Below are positions 1 through 11,894 of a stretch of DNA of 64,000 bases, piece after piece; the stretch's first letter is position 1, and every line of letters starts with the position of its first letter. The notes below the pieces were generated by a model that saw only the letters and a program-made list of their open reading frames with translations, did no database searches and had not been told where the DNA came from. A program made the translations under genes and the position numbers. The stretch spans positions 113,253-177,252 of the forward strand of contig NW_004086182.1 in assembly GCF_000220395.1 (NCBI RefSeq), written 5' to 3'. The DNA comes from Ichthyophthirius multifiliis (Eukaryota > Ciliophora > Oligohymenophorea > Hymenostomatida).

Positions 1-177
1 TAAATATATATTTCGGATATAATAGGTTATCTTATCAAAAATATAAAATATAATAAAAAATTATTTTTAAAAATAAAATAAAAATAATAAATAAAATAAT
101 AATAATTATTATTGAAATAATATTAAAAAGTTTCGATAAATAAAATTATGAAAAGTAATAAAATAATAGTTTATTGA

Positions 178-820
178 TTCCTAAATATAAGTCTTAATCT
201 AGCGAATCTATATAATATAAAACTAACTAATATTTCTATATTAAAAACTGAAGAAATTTATAAAAAAAATTATATAAGTTAAACTATTTCTGAAATTCTA
301 TTCGAAACTTAATGACAAGTAAAATAAATACTTTACAAAGTGCAAAATTAAAACAAAAAATGATAACGTCTAAATTGAAGTTAAATTAAGAAATAATGAT
401 TACGAAGCTAAAAAGAAATAAAAATAGAATAATTTGTAAAAATAAAAAAAATATTAAAATATATTAATACAAAATTATAATGTTATAGATTAATAAAAAT
501 ATTAGAAAAATAGAAAAGTATAGAAATTATAATTAATATAATAAGTTAATTATAAAAATTTTAAAATAGGACTGAATTGAAAAAGAATAATTATAGGCAT
601 AAAAAAAAATTAATTATAAAAAAAAAATATAAAAATATGAGAGCAAATAAAAATAAATAAAAAAAAGAATATAAATAAAATATAATTAATAAATAAAAAT
701 AAAAATAATATAAATAAATATAAAAGATATTAAAAAAAATTAAAAAAATTAAATAAATATTCATTAAAGAAAAAAAAATGTAAACAAATATAATTAATAA
801 ATAAAAAAAGATTTTAATGA
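178..820 (+). CDS. Possible 3' end of an unknown gene
   Basis: With TAA/TAG read as Gln, 178-315 is open and gives ordinary-looking sequence (LKTEEIYKKNYISQTISEIL). From about 311 a second frame is open to TGA at 818-820 and starts well (NDNVQIEVKLRNNDYEAKKK), then degenerates into Lys/Asn/Ile/Gln. The two frames would have to be joined by a one-base change or a small intron. I do not recognise a family. It could be the tail of a gene starting before the window, or chance, because with TGA as the only stop long open frames arise easily in AT-rich DNA. Confidence 0.2.
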
Positions 821-856
821 AAGCTTTATAATAAAATTTATTAAAAATTAAATAAA

Positions 857-886
857 AATAATAATAATAATAATAATAATTATAAA

Positions 887-936
<50 letters not shown>
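857..936. repeat. (AAT)n microsatellite
   Basis: A run of AAT units interrupted once by TATAAAA. It lies in non-coding DNA upstream of the RING gene. Confidence 0.85.
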
Positions 937-938
<2 letters not shown>

Positions 939-1620
939 TAATTTTTTTAATGTAATATAAATATAAATTTTAATTATAATAAAAATAAATTTTCATGTAA
1001 TAATAAAAACAATTTATTTAATTATAAAAAAAAATATATTAAATAAAAGATATTAAAAAACTTATTTTCATTATATAAATATAATATAATAAATAATCAT
1101 AAATTATATAATATAATTTTCAAATAACAAAATTATTTTTTATATTTTTTAAATATTTATATTTAAATAAATTATATTAATATAAATCCATGTATTATTT
1201 AAATTATTTATAAGATTTTTTATAAAAATTCTATTAATTATTCAAATTAATTTAAAATATTATTGGTAATATTTTTTATATTATTAATTATTACATTTTT
1301 TTAAATAAAAATAATAAAATTATTATAAATATTTTAAATATATTTTTATTACCTTAATAACATTCTATTTGAACAAAAGAATATTAGAATATAATATAAA
1401 TAAAAATAAATATTTAGGTAAATAATAATGTTAAAATATAAAAATAAATAATAATAATTATATTAAAAATAATAATAATATTAATAATAATAATAATAGT
1501 AATAATATTAATAATAGTAATAATAGTAATGATAATAAAAATAATTTATATATTTTTTATAATAATTTAAAAAAGCAAAAATCATAATTTATAAAATAAA
1601 AATAAATATTAAATAAAAAT

Positions 1621-2751
1621 ATGGATTTTCATTTATAAAATTATACCTTCTGTAGTAAATGTTAAAAAAATATTTTAACAAATAATTTCATATTACATGA
1701 TTTAAAATGTAATTAACAACAATAACAACATATTCAATAATAATAGTAACCATAATTAGAAAAAAAAAAATAAGATCCATAAGCAGATATAATTTAACAA
1801 TAATTTCAAGAAATAGAATAAATACATTGCCCTAATTGCTAATTAGAATTATAATTAAACTAATTAGAAGATCATGAAATTAATTGTGAAAATAGGCTTT
1901 AATCATGTTACAAATGCAATTAAATATTTCCCATGAGTGTAATGTAATACCATCATTTAGAATGTAAAGAAGATTAAGTTTAAACAAGGAATATTAAAAA
2001 TAATAGAGATTAAAATCTACAAAAACCAAAATAAAAACAAAACAATTAATAATAATAGTAATGTAATTAACAGTAATAATAATGGAACATACAATAATAA
2101 TAATGGAATTAATAATAATAACAATGGAATTAATAATAACAATAATTAAATTAATAATAATAAACTGATTTCAATATTTTCGATAATTAATAAGGTTAAA
2201 TTGATTTTATAGATCCTAATAATTACATAGAACATAATGTAAATTTAAACAACTAATAATAAAGAAGACAATAAAACTAATTTAATTAAAATAATTAATA
2301 ATAAAGTAATTCAAATATTTAAAATGATGAAATTTCTGATTTCCAAATACCTGATTTATTTTTGCCTTTGTTTAATTTGCCAAGGTAAAGATAAAGAAGG
2401 GTTGTAATTTTTTAAAATGGAAATTAAGGAAGATAGCCTGTTTTTATAAATGATTTAGATTTAATGATGATGTAGTTAATTAATTATAATGGAGGAGCCC
2501 CTAATAGACCAAGTGGTTTGAAAAAAGATTAATTAAAAGAGATGCCTGTATATTAATTTAAAAATAATCCGAACTTATCAGATGATTAAAAAAAATGCGT
2601 TATATGTTTCTCTGATTATGAAGAAGGGGAAAAATTAAAAATGCTCAATTGTGCACATTCTTTCCATGCAGATTGTATTGATGCTTGGTTAGTAAAAAGT
2701 TCACTCTGTCCAGTTTGCAAAACAGATATTAAAAAAGAATTTAGATAATGA
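1621..2751 (+). CDS. RING-H2 finger protein, probable E3 ubiquitin ligase
   Basis: A single open frame of 376 residues ends at TGA 2749-2751, with TAA/TAG as Gln. The C-terminus is a textbook RING-H2: C326-x2-C329-x14-C344-x-H346-x2-H349-x2-C352-x10-C363-x2-C366, with the usual small and aromatic residues (CAHSFHADCIDAWL). RING-H2 domains bind two zinc ions and recruit E2 enzymes, so a ubiquitin ligase is the likely role; the substrate is unknown. The N-terminal third has several Cys/His pairs (HCPNC, CYKC, YHHLEC) resembling TRAF-type fingers. The middle is very rich in Gln and Asn, mostly coded by TAA. The start is the first ATG of the frame and gives MDFHLQNYTFCSKC. No intron and no frameshift are needed, which makes this gene a good test of the genetic code. 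Confidence 0.9.
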
Positions 2752-3084
2752 ATATTTTCAGAATTATAAAATAATTTAATATATTTAAAATGTATATTTT
2801 TTTTATTCTTTTTAAAAAATATATGTCTATATTTTTTTAAGATAAAACTATGTATTTTTTATTTGAATTAAATATTTTAATATTATATGATAAATTATGT
2901 ATTATTAAATATTATTAATATATATGACTATTGTAATATTAGATTTTTTAATTATATATAAATTATATTTATATTATAAAATATAATATTTTAATAGTGT
3001 AAAATATGACTAAATTTATTACAATTTATTTTTAATTTTTTTGTAATAAATAAATACTTTACAAATTATAAAATTTATTTATAA

Positions 3085-4728
3085 ATGAATTGCTATAACC
3101 ATAAATTAGTTAGAGCAGAATATATATGCTTAAGCTAATTATGTAGATAAAAATAAATACCTTTATGTAAATAATGTATTAAGCTCTAACATGAATCACA
3201 TGTTATATATTTAATAGATGATCAAAACAATGAATATTAATAAAAAACAGAAAAAATAAGAAAAAAAATAATAAAAGCTTTATTTAAGTAAGAAAGCTAA
3301 TATAATAATTTAATAGAATAAATAAATATTAAAATAAAAAATTTATAATAATTAAATAATAAATTTTCTTAGTAAATATATGATTTAAAAAAATAAATTA
3401 ATGAATTTTTAAATCAAGATTTATTAAATACAGCAAATATAATTGAAAAATGTGAATATAAAAAGTTAATAAATTAAGAAAGCTATTAAATTGAATATGT
3501 TAATTTTTATCAAATTATTTATATTCAAAAAAGTTTGAAATCTTAAAGTGATCTTTATAATTAATTAGATGATAATATTTTTAAATATGAATAATATTTT
3601 TAGAATGGATAATAATTTTTAAAGTAAATTTCAAATAATAATTTTAACATGTAAATTTAAAATGACAATTTCGAAGAATTATAGCAATAAGTTAGAGATT
3701 TATCAAATGAAATACATGAATTAGTAATTTAAAAATAAAAAATAAAAGTAATTAACTTAAATAAAAATAATTTTCAAAATGCAATTTTAAATGAATAAAA
3801 TTAAAATTTACATCTAAACTTATATTTAGTTTAAACATCTTAAGAAATAAGCAATTATATGAAATACATTGACTATAATTATTAAAATATTTAAAGGTTA
3901 ACTATTTTTATTGACTAAGAATCTTTATAATAACTAGTTAGTTAAAAATTATATAATAACTTAAATAATATATTAAACATGAAATATTTTTAAATTCAAA
4001 TCAATAAATAAAATATAACAAGATAAATTAAAGAAGAAAATAAATAAAATAATGAAAACAATTTATTCGAATTATTAAAGAACTTGAATTAAACATAAAT
4101 ATAGTATTTGGAAATAGATAATATATTTTTTATTTAATAATCTAATTAAGAAATTTTAGGAAAATTTATTTAATAAAATTAAACTTTGGAAAGTTTGATA
4201 ATTTCTGTTTATTATTATAACGAATTCGATATTGTGAATTTTTTATAGTTTTTTGGATAAAATATTAATAAATAATTAAATATAATAAAAATAAAAATAT
4301 AATGTAAAGATATTGATTAAAAAAATAATAAAATTAAACTAAATTAAGAATAAAGTCAATAATTTTTTTAATGTTTATAAAATATAATCTGTAAAAATAA
4401 AAATATTTTGAAAAAATTCGATTTTGAAATTGATAAATATGATATTGATATTGTTAATTTTTAATAATAAATTTTTAACAATTAAATTTTTATTAATTTA
4501 ACTGAATTATTTATTGATTTTGAAAGTTAAAGTTTATTATTAATGTCAAACAAAAATAAACTAAGGTTAATTTATTATTTAATTTATAATATGAAATTTA
4601 TAAAACACTTTTTTTATCAGAAATCTTGGTTCATATTAAAATATTTTCTTTAAATATACTCAAGCTAAATTAAAATATATTAAAATATTATAAATATTAA
4701 AATGGAAATTGATAATATTTAGAAATGA
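3085..4728 (+). CDS. B-box-like zinc-finger protein, 547 residues
   Basis: One uninterrupted frame runs from ATG 3085 to TGA 4726-4728. The first 45 residues have a Cys/His pattern like a B-box (C3, H6, then CLSQLC, LCKQCIKLQHESH). B-boxes bind zinc and usually mediate protein contacts in TRIM-type proteins. The next few hundred residues are Lys/Glu/Gln/Asn-rich and look coiled-coil. The last part has more hydrophobic and aromatic residues (FIINVYYYNEFDI-type patches) and may fold as a beta domain, but I cannot name it. A second gene with the same N-terminal layout lies at 6810-8240 on the other strand, suggesting a local family. Exact function unknown. Confidence 0.7.
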
Positions 4729-5343
4729 AATAATATAGGAAGTTTTATTTGAATTTCTAAATCTTCCTTTATAATTTTATAATATTTGAAAAAATTTTTT
4801 TTTTTTTTTTTTAATTAAAAAATAATTATTTTTATATTATTAATAAATAAATATATAATTAAAATTATCTATTACAAAAAATTTCTTTTTTAAAAAATAA
4901 TATATGGATGTATTGTATTATTTTTTAATTATATAATTAAAATATAGAGGGATTTATTTATTACTATTATAAAAAACTAACATTAAAATAATAAATTTAA
5001 ACTATTTATAAAAGCTTAAAATCAATGTATTGTTAAATAGAATTTCAATAAATTTTTACATATTTTTTATAAAACTAAAACATTTTTAATTAATTATAAA
5101 AGAATTATAATATATTTAAATCTATATATATCAATATTTATAAAAATAAAACATATATCTTTAATTTTTGTTAAAAATAGAATTAAAATTAATAAATATA
5201 TATTATATTTCAAACAAAAAATAATAAAAAAAATATAAAATATATAAGAAATTATTTAGTAAAAAATAAAAAATAATTTTTTGGTTTTTAATTTATTTAA
5301 TTAAAATAAAAACTAAAATAAAATTAAAAATATAATAAAATAA
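4729..5343. other. Intergenic AT-rich DNA
   Basis: Over 600 bases of A/T runs between the B-box-like gene and the kinase gene. I see no gene, RNA or repeat worth naming. Confidence 0.6.
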
Positions 5344-6529
5344 ATGGATCTTCAACAATACGACTAAATAGAAAAGAATATTATAACGACGTCTCATATG
5401 AAGACTAAGTAAATTTGTTTAAAAATCCTCCAAAATAAAACAATCGAATGTCTATTGACTAATTTAACTTAATAAAAGTTTTAGGTAAAGGATCTTACGC
5501 AAAAGTAGTTCTTGTAAAAAAGAAGGATGATGGGAAAATATTTGCTATAAAAATGCTTAAGAAATCATACATTGAATTAAAAAAGTAAGTTGATCATATA
5601 AAAACTGAACGAAATATACTAGTATCTGCAGATCACCCTTTTATAATTAAACTATATTATTCATTTTAAAATGAAAGAAAATTATTTTTTGTTTTAGATT
5701 ATTGTCCAGGAGGCGAATTATTTAATTTATTATGCAAAAACAGACGTTTAGATGAATATTCCGTAAAATTTTATTCTGCTTAAATTGTATTAGCACTAGA
5801 ATATTTACATACTAAAAATATTATATACAGAGAGTAATTTTATTTAAAAATATAATATATAAATAAATATATATATTTATACATATATATATATATATAT
5901 TTTTATACTTTTATTTTTATACATTTATATATATTATAGTTTAAAACCTGAAAATGTACTAATAGATAAAGATGGGTATTTAAAAGTAGCTGATTTTGGA
6001 CTTTCTAAAAGAAATGTAACAGAACAAAATGCAACATCTGTTTGTGGAACTCCAGAATATTTGGCCCCAGAAGTATTATTAAAAAAAGGACATGGAAAAC
6101 CTGTTGATTGGTGGACTTTAGGTTGTTTGGTTTATGAATTAATTACAGGTTTACCCCCTTTCTATAAAGAAGATAGAAGATAACTTTTTGATTAAATTAA
6201 AATTAAAGTTATCCTGAACCTAAACCTGATATTAAAATAAGTCTTGAATTAAAAGACTTAATATTTTAACTTTTATAAAAAGAACCTGAAAATAGATTAG
6301 GTTCTAAAGGAGCTTAATAAATCAAAAATCATCCTTTTTCTAAAAAGTCATTTGGGAAAATCTAATTAACAAAAAAATTAAAGCGCCTTTTGTACCTAAA
6401 ATTAAACATGAACTTGATATATCTAATTTTGATCAAGAATTCACATAACTTGATACTTAGTCTCTTAATTAAGATTTGAACTCTTTAGAACCAACTAATG
6501 CTAAATATGAAGGTAAATTATATACATAT

Positions 6530-6592
<63 letters not shown>

Positions 6593-6679
6593 TATAATAA
6601 TATATTAATAAATATTTTTAAATTAAATATATTATTTTTATTAGAATTCTCTTATTAAGATGATTAAATGATGAAATGA
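5344..6679 (+). CDS. AGC-family serine/threonine protein kinase (frameshifted)
   Basis: The kinase core is clear: glycine loop [11 protein letters not shown], lysine in FAIKMLKK, catalytic loop IIYRDLKPENVL, DFG in VADFGLSKR, activation segment [13 protein letters not shown], and [27 protein letters not shown] plus [10 protein letters not shown] points to the AGC group (PKA, S6K or SGK-like). The C-terminus carries a hydrophobic motif, YEEFSY, whose Ser would be the regulatory phosphosite. Intron 1 is 5834-5939 and splits the Asp codon of YRD; intron 2 is 6513-6644 and contains a TA repeat. Stop is TGA 6677-6679. The reading frame breaks three times, each repaired by one extra base in a short homopolymer: near 5372 (before [10 protein letters not shown]), near 6205 (before YPEPKPDI) and near 6340 (before [10 protein letters not shown]). 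If the first break is real, translation would start at ATG 5448. I favour sequencing errors over a pseudogene because all catalytic residues are intact. Confidence 0.88.
6536..6588. repeat. (TA)n microsatellite inside a kinase intron
   Basis: A long pure TA run within the second intron of the AGC kinase gene (6513-6644). Confidence 0.85.
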
Positions 6680-6809
6680 AATTAATATTTTTTTATTTAT
6701 TTTTTGATTGGTTTAAAAATATTATAATTATTTTTAAACATAGAAAAAAAATTATTTATTTATTTATAAAATTGCATATATATATTTTTATTTATATAAA
6801 CCACAAACA

Positions 6810-8240
6810 TCATTTAATATAAAATATATTCCCACATTTGAAAATAACGACAATAAATTAATAAAGGTCCAAAATACAAATTGGACAATTACCACTTAAA
6901 AAGCTAAATTAATTTTAATATTTACACAATAAATTAATTTACTTAAAAGAATTTTGTTCTTTAAAGCATTCTAAAAAAACACTATTATTTAAATATAAAG
7001 GAACCCAATATTCTCTAAAAACATCAAAAAAATGAAAAACTTATTTTCCTTTAATAACTTTATAAATACATCCATCGTTAGTATTTTAAAAAAACACATT
7101 CAGGCTATTTTATGAAAATAAGACAATACAATTATCATTAATATATTTGGAATAATAATAACCTTATAAACATCCTAACAATTTTTTCTAATTAACATCA
7201 GATTCAAAAATATTTTTATTCTAAAGGATATCAAATATGGAAAATTTTCCATTAATAAAATTCAAAAAAAGTAAATTTGGAATAAATATACTCAAAGTAC
7301 AAGAAAAGATTGGTGTGTTTTCGAAATTTATAATTTTTGTAGTTTTATTATTTTAAATGTTTAAAATAAAGATTTTTTTAAAATCAACTATTATATTTAT
7401 CAAATTACTTTTTATTAAATACTATACATCTATTATTTATTTTTTAGTTTGAAAAATTTTTCCCTTTTCCCCATTAATTATGTCTATAATATATATATTT
7501 CCATTAAAAATAGCTCCTATTTTTCTCAAACTTTAAAATTTTATTATTTTATCAAATTTTATGTCTACTTTTACATAATATTTTAGTTCATTTTCAATTA
7601 AATCATAACAAAAAATTCCTGTTTATTCTTCACAAATAAAACATATTAAGTTTTGACTTAATTTTATGAGATTTTTAATTATAAAAGGAAATAAAAAAAC
7701 ATCATTTAGATAAATTTTATTTGTTTTCAAATTAAATCCAACCAGTTTTTTTATATCAAAATGATTTTGTTTAAAATTTAATAATAGTTCTTTTGAAAAC
7801 TACATTATTTTTTATATTTTTTAATCTTTTTCACTTAAATTTTCTTTTTTTTCATTTATATATTCATTATGATATATACATAATTTTTCTTCTATATCTG
7901 CATTTTAATATTATTATTAATTTTGATTATTATCTATTTCTTTAAAAGAGATAATTCTTTTAAATCTTTAAAATTCTTTATTTAATTCTTACTATATATG
8001 ATTTAATTATTAATATTAGATTTCCTTTTCTTATTTTATTTACTCCATTTAAAAATTATAATTTTCTTTTATTTGATTTTCGAAATTTTCTATCGAAACT
8101 AAATGATGTCTTTTATGAAAACTGAAATTATTTAGACATTTTTAGCATAAAAGTCTTTATTATTCTTTATATTCGCATAATAAATCTATACAAATAAAAT
8201 TAATTTCTTTTTTATGCTTTTCGCAATATTATATTGACAT
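6810..8240 (-). CDS. B-box-like zinc-finger protein with propeller-like C-terminus
   Basis: A continuous 476-residue frame runs on the minus strand from ATG at 8240 to TGA at 6812-6810. The N-terminus is a B-box-type Cys/His cluster (YCEKHKKEINFICIDLLC, then LLCQKCL and FHKRHH). A Lys/Glu/Gln-rich coiled-coil follows to about residue 130. The second half has repeated beta-strand patches such as FNGNIYIIDI, FINGKFSIFDIL, NDNCIVLFSQ and NDGCIYKVIKGK, spaced like blades of a beta-propeller. This order (B-box, coiled coil, propeller) is that of TRIM-NHL-like proteins, but no RING precedes it and I cannot assign the propeller type. It resembles the gene at 3085-4728 in its first 60 residues. No intron is needed. 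Confidence 0.72.
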
Positions 8241-8344
8241 TAGAAAAAAATAAAAAAATATAAAATTTTAATTATAAAAATTTGTTATTATTTAAATCAA
8301 AATAAATAATAAAAAATTAAAGGTATTATATAATTATATATAAT

Positions 8345-9464
8345 TCAAAATAAAGTCTATTATATAAAATTATTACAAAAATGTTATGTTTATTTTTAAT
8401 TAATTTTAATTTTATTAATAAGTTCATTATATTTATTTGTTTTATTATTTTATTTATTTCTTCCTTGTTATATTAATTTATTAAAATTATATGAATTTAT
8501 TTATTTTTTATCGATTTTTTCATCCTCTTCAATTAAATAATCACTTTTTTGTAAAAAGACTTCATTTTTTTCTAAAAAGCCTTCACTTTTTTACAAAAAG
8601 TCTTTATTTTTTTATAAAAAGCCTTCATTTTTTTCCTAAAAGCTTTCATTTTTATCCTTAAAACTTTATTTTTTTTACTAAAAGCTTTAATTATTTTCCT
8701 AAAAGCTTTATTTTTTTGAAAAAATAGCATTTTTTTTTCTTTTATAAGTTCATTTATTAACTTCCAAATTTTATTAATTTCTTAAACAAAAAAATTTTCT
8801 TAATTAAATTTTAAACTTTCCAATAATAATTAATTAATTTGTTCATGTATTTTTTTTTATCAAACTAATCAATAATTTTATCATATTAATTTAAAATAAA
8901 TTTAAAACTATTAAAGTCCATTTAATTTATGATTCTAAATTTATTATTCAAAACATCAATTTAAGTAATATGTAAATAGTTTAATACTTAGTTTAATTAG
9001 CTTTAATTAATTTTAATAGTATTACTTTATATATTAAATTCTTATATTAATTGATTTTTTATTTAATCAATTTCTAAATATATTGTATCTTTTATATTTT
9101 CTAAAAGCTTAATATTATTTTAAAATAAAGAAATATTTTTTTAGTTTTTTTCATTTAATCTATATAAAAGTTTTTCATATTGAATTTATTTTTCGTTTAT
9201 TTTTTATTCAAAAATATATATTTTTTACACTTTTATATTCTTAATATTATATTAATCATAATTTATACTACTTTCTTATGTACTTTTATTTTATATATTT
9301 TCTTCTTATTTCTTTTTACTAAAAATTAATTGCGATAAAGGTTATCCTTTCTTTTCTTATTCTTAAAAGCTATTATTACTAGTAGCGTTTCTGGAATATT
9401 TTTATATATAGTTTTATTAATTTTTAAGTGTATTATTTTTGTTTAAATTTAATTATTTTTTCAT
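8345..9464 (-). CDS. Coiled-coil protein with nine tandem heptads (frameshifted)
   Basis: On the minus strand the protein starts at ATG 9464 and ends at TGA 8347-8345, roughly 373 residues. The N-terminal 250 residues are Lys/Glu/Gln/Asn-rich and look coiled-coil (for example EKLLYRLNEKNQKNISLF). Near the C-terminus come about nine consecutive 7-residue units of the type ESFQEKN, EGFLQKN, KDFLQKS, EGFLEKN, EVFLQKS; the DNA unit is 21 bases (about 8540-8730). The tail is acidic (DYLIEEDEKID). The frame needs one missing base in the T run at about 8851-8859 and another in the T run at about 8730-8738. No domain is recognised; a structural or cytoskeletal role is possible but unproven. Confidence 0.6.
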
Positions 9465-9691
9465 TATTTATATTTGTTTTCCTTTCTGGTTATATATACT
9501 TTGTGGATTTATATTATATTATTTTAATTACATTTTAAATTTTATTTATTTTATTATTATTAAAAAACTAATACATTTGAATTATATAGAAATAGTATAT
9601 ATAAATTTTATTAAAGTAAATAAAATTGTAAAAAAAAATATATATAAATATATAGATAGATATTTTATTAATATAAAAAATATTTAAAAAA

Positions 9692-10192
9692 ATGAATAAT
9701 TCATAAGAATTAATATCTTAGTAATAAAATCCTTAATAATAAAAACCTTAATAATAGTAATAAAAAAATAAAAAGAAATATGAAAAATTCACAAATAAAA
9801 ATAATTAAATAAACGATAATAATAATAAAATAAAAGATTATATTATAAAAAAAATTAAATTAAATAACGAATAATAATAATTAAATAATTAAGATTAAAT
9901 ATAAAAAGAATAAATTTAAGATTAAAATTAAATAAAAATAACAAATAATGGCAAATGTACAATTAAAAAAATGGTAAATAAAGGAATTGAATAATTAAAA
10001 AATTAAAATATATTGATTGTTTTTGCATAAGATTAATAAATAAGTAAACTTGTAACAATAATAGAAATTATAAAACAATAATTATAAATAGAAAAAGTTA
10101 ATATTATCTAAAAAAATTCAATTTTTTACTCTTAAGAAGACCAAGAAAAACAAATGCCTATTATGAAAATAGAATTAAAAAAATAAATATGA
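9692..10192 (+). CDS. Alba-domain nucleic-acid-binding protein
   Basis: A 166-residue open frame without introns ends at TGA 10190-10192. Residues from about 82 to 160 match the Alba fold pattern: ITNNGKCTIKKMVNKGIEQL, then ILIVFAQDQQISKLVTIIEI, then a basic beta-hairpin stretch and a final strand. Alba proteins are small dimeric DNA/RNA-binding proteins; in protists they are mostly RNA-binding and linked to translation control or RNase P/MRP-type complexes. The first 80 residues are a low-complexity Gln/Asn/Lys extension. The family call rests on the order of motifs (NNG, the I-x-A-x-QxxI loop, TIIEIIK), read by eye. Confidence 0.7.
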
Positions 10193-11894
10193 AATAATTA
10201 AATAAAAAAAAAATATTATTATAATATTATAAAAAAAAAATAATATAAAAATTTAATTTTTATATATTAAAATATATTTAAAAAAAATAAAAAAAAGATC
10301 TTTATATATATCTAATAATTCCCACCAAAACCAAATAAATAAAAAAAAAAAAGTTAAAATAAAAAAAAATGCAAAATACAAAAAGTATAAATATTAATAA
10401 GCTATATTCTTTAATTAATTATTAAAATCTTTTAAATAATATATAAACTTCATTCCAAAAAATCAAAATAAAAAAACATATGTATTAATTAAAGAAAACA
10501 AATTGAATAAAAATAATTAATAAAATAAGAAAATATAAAAAAATAGAAGTATAAAAAAAAAAAAATATTTAAAGAAAAAAAAACGAAATAAAGTATATTA
10601 TAGTAAAAAAAAATATTAAATATATATAAATATTAATAATAAATAAAAAAAGAAAGAATATATTTGAAATAAAAATTTAAATTGAATCTTCATTAAAGAA
10701 AATATATATAATATAAAAAAAAAACAAAAATAATTAATTATAAATTAATATTATTATATAATAGCAAAAATATAAAAATAAAAATAATATGAAAAATAAA
10801 TTAAATAAAAAAAGCTTAAAATAAAAAAATGTTAAATGCTAAATTTATTTTATTAAAATTATTTTAAAAATAATTAAATATAAAAATAAATAATTAATAA
10901 TATATAAAATGTTAATAAAAATAGATATAAAATAATTTTATAATTTTAAAATATTTATTATATGATAAAAAAAAAGGATATGTAGATAAAAATACTTTTA
11001 TATCTATATAAAAAAAAATATAAGTAAAAATTTTAAATAAAATAAATATAAATTGATATAATAATAACTAAGTTTTTTGTTTAAAAAAAAAAAAAAAAAA
11101 ATATAAATATTATACAAAAAAATAAAAATAAATATAAAAATTTAAATATATATATATTATATTTATAAATACATATTTTTCTAATAATTATATAATAATT
11201 AATTATATAAATATTTATATTTATTTTTTAAAAATTTTATTTTATATAATTATCTATTATTTATATTATTAATACATATAATTTTTTATTTTATTTATAT
11301 TTAATTATTAAATATTTTTTTTTATTTTACATTTTTTTTATTTTTTATATTATATAATTAATAAAAAATATTTAATTTTTTTTTATATAAAAGTATGTTA
11401 AAATAAATATTATGTATTCTTTCTTAAATAATATTCGTTTATATATTTTTAAATGTTTTTAAGATTAATTTTTTTTTACACAAATTTTTTATAAAAATCA
11501 TAATCTTCAATTTAATTTTTTTTTTATTATATTTTCTTTAAATCAATTTTTAACTTATAATATATTTTCCATATTTTATTACATTTATTTTAAATGATTA
11601 TTATTTTTCTATGAAATTTATTTATATTAATAGATTTTTTCAAATGTTATATTTATTTTATAATTAGAAATAATGAAAATTTATATTCTTAAATAAAATA
11701 ATTTTATTTATATCAAAGTATAATTTTTTTTAAAAGTAGAACATTCATTTTATATATAATGAACAAAAAAAAATTAAATAACAAAAAAATATAATATTAA
11801 AAATTTTTTTTTTTTAAAAAAAAAAAACATAAATAATTTATTAAATAAAAGATATATTAAAATCGTTTTTTGTTCCCGATAAAAAATAAAAAAG
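10193..11894. other. Long AT-rich intergenic region
   Basis: About 1.7 kb of A/T-rich DNA with long A and T runs. Apart from the small open frame at 10369-10506 I see no gene or structured element. Confidence 0.5.
10369..10506 (+). CDS. Small unknown open frame, 45 residues
   Basis: ATG 10369 opens a short frame ending at TGA 10504-10506. The first 30 residues (for example LYSLINYQNLLNNI) look less repetitive than the surrounding DNA. A one-base change in the A7 run near 10475 would extend it, but the extension becomes Lys/Asn-rich. It could be a small gene, the first exon of one, or chance. Confidence 0.2.

Larger units (their letters stand above)
1..1620. other. AT-rich leader, mostly non-coding
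   Basis: This stretch is almost pure A and T and holds a trinucleotide repeat near 857-936. The only part with coding-like composition is roughly 178-820 (listed separately). From about 940 to the RING gene start at 1621 I see no credible gene on either strand. Confidence 0.5.

Noticed and set aside
5344-6360. Programmed ribosomal frameshifting in the kinase gene, as in Euplotes
   Set aside because: Euplotes shifts are +1 at AAA-TAA/TAG sites. Here the breaks need an added base in homopolymers and lack a common slippery motif, so sequencing error is simpler.
9439-9687. Plus-strand 82-residue Phe/Ile/Tyr-rich open frame
   Set aside because: Its start overlaps the antisense 5' end of the heptad-repeat gene and its composition is what random AT-rich DNA gives.
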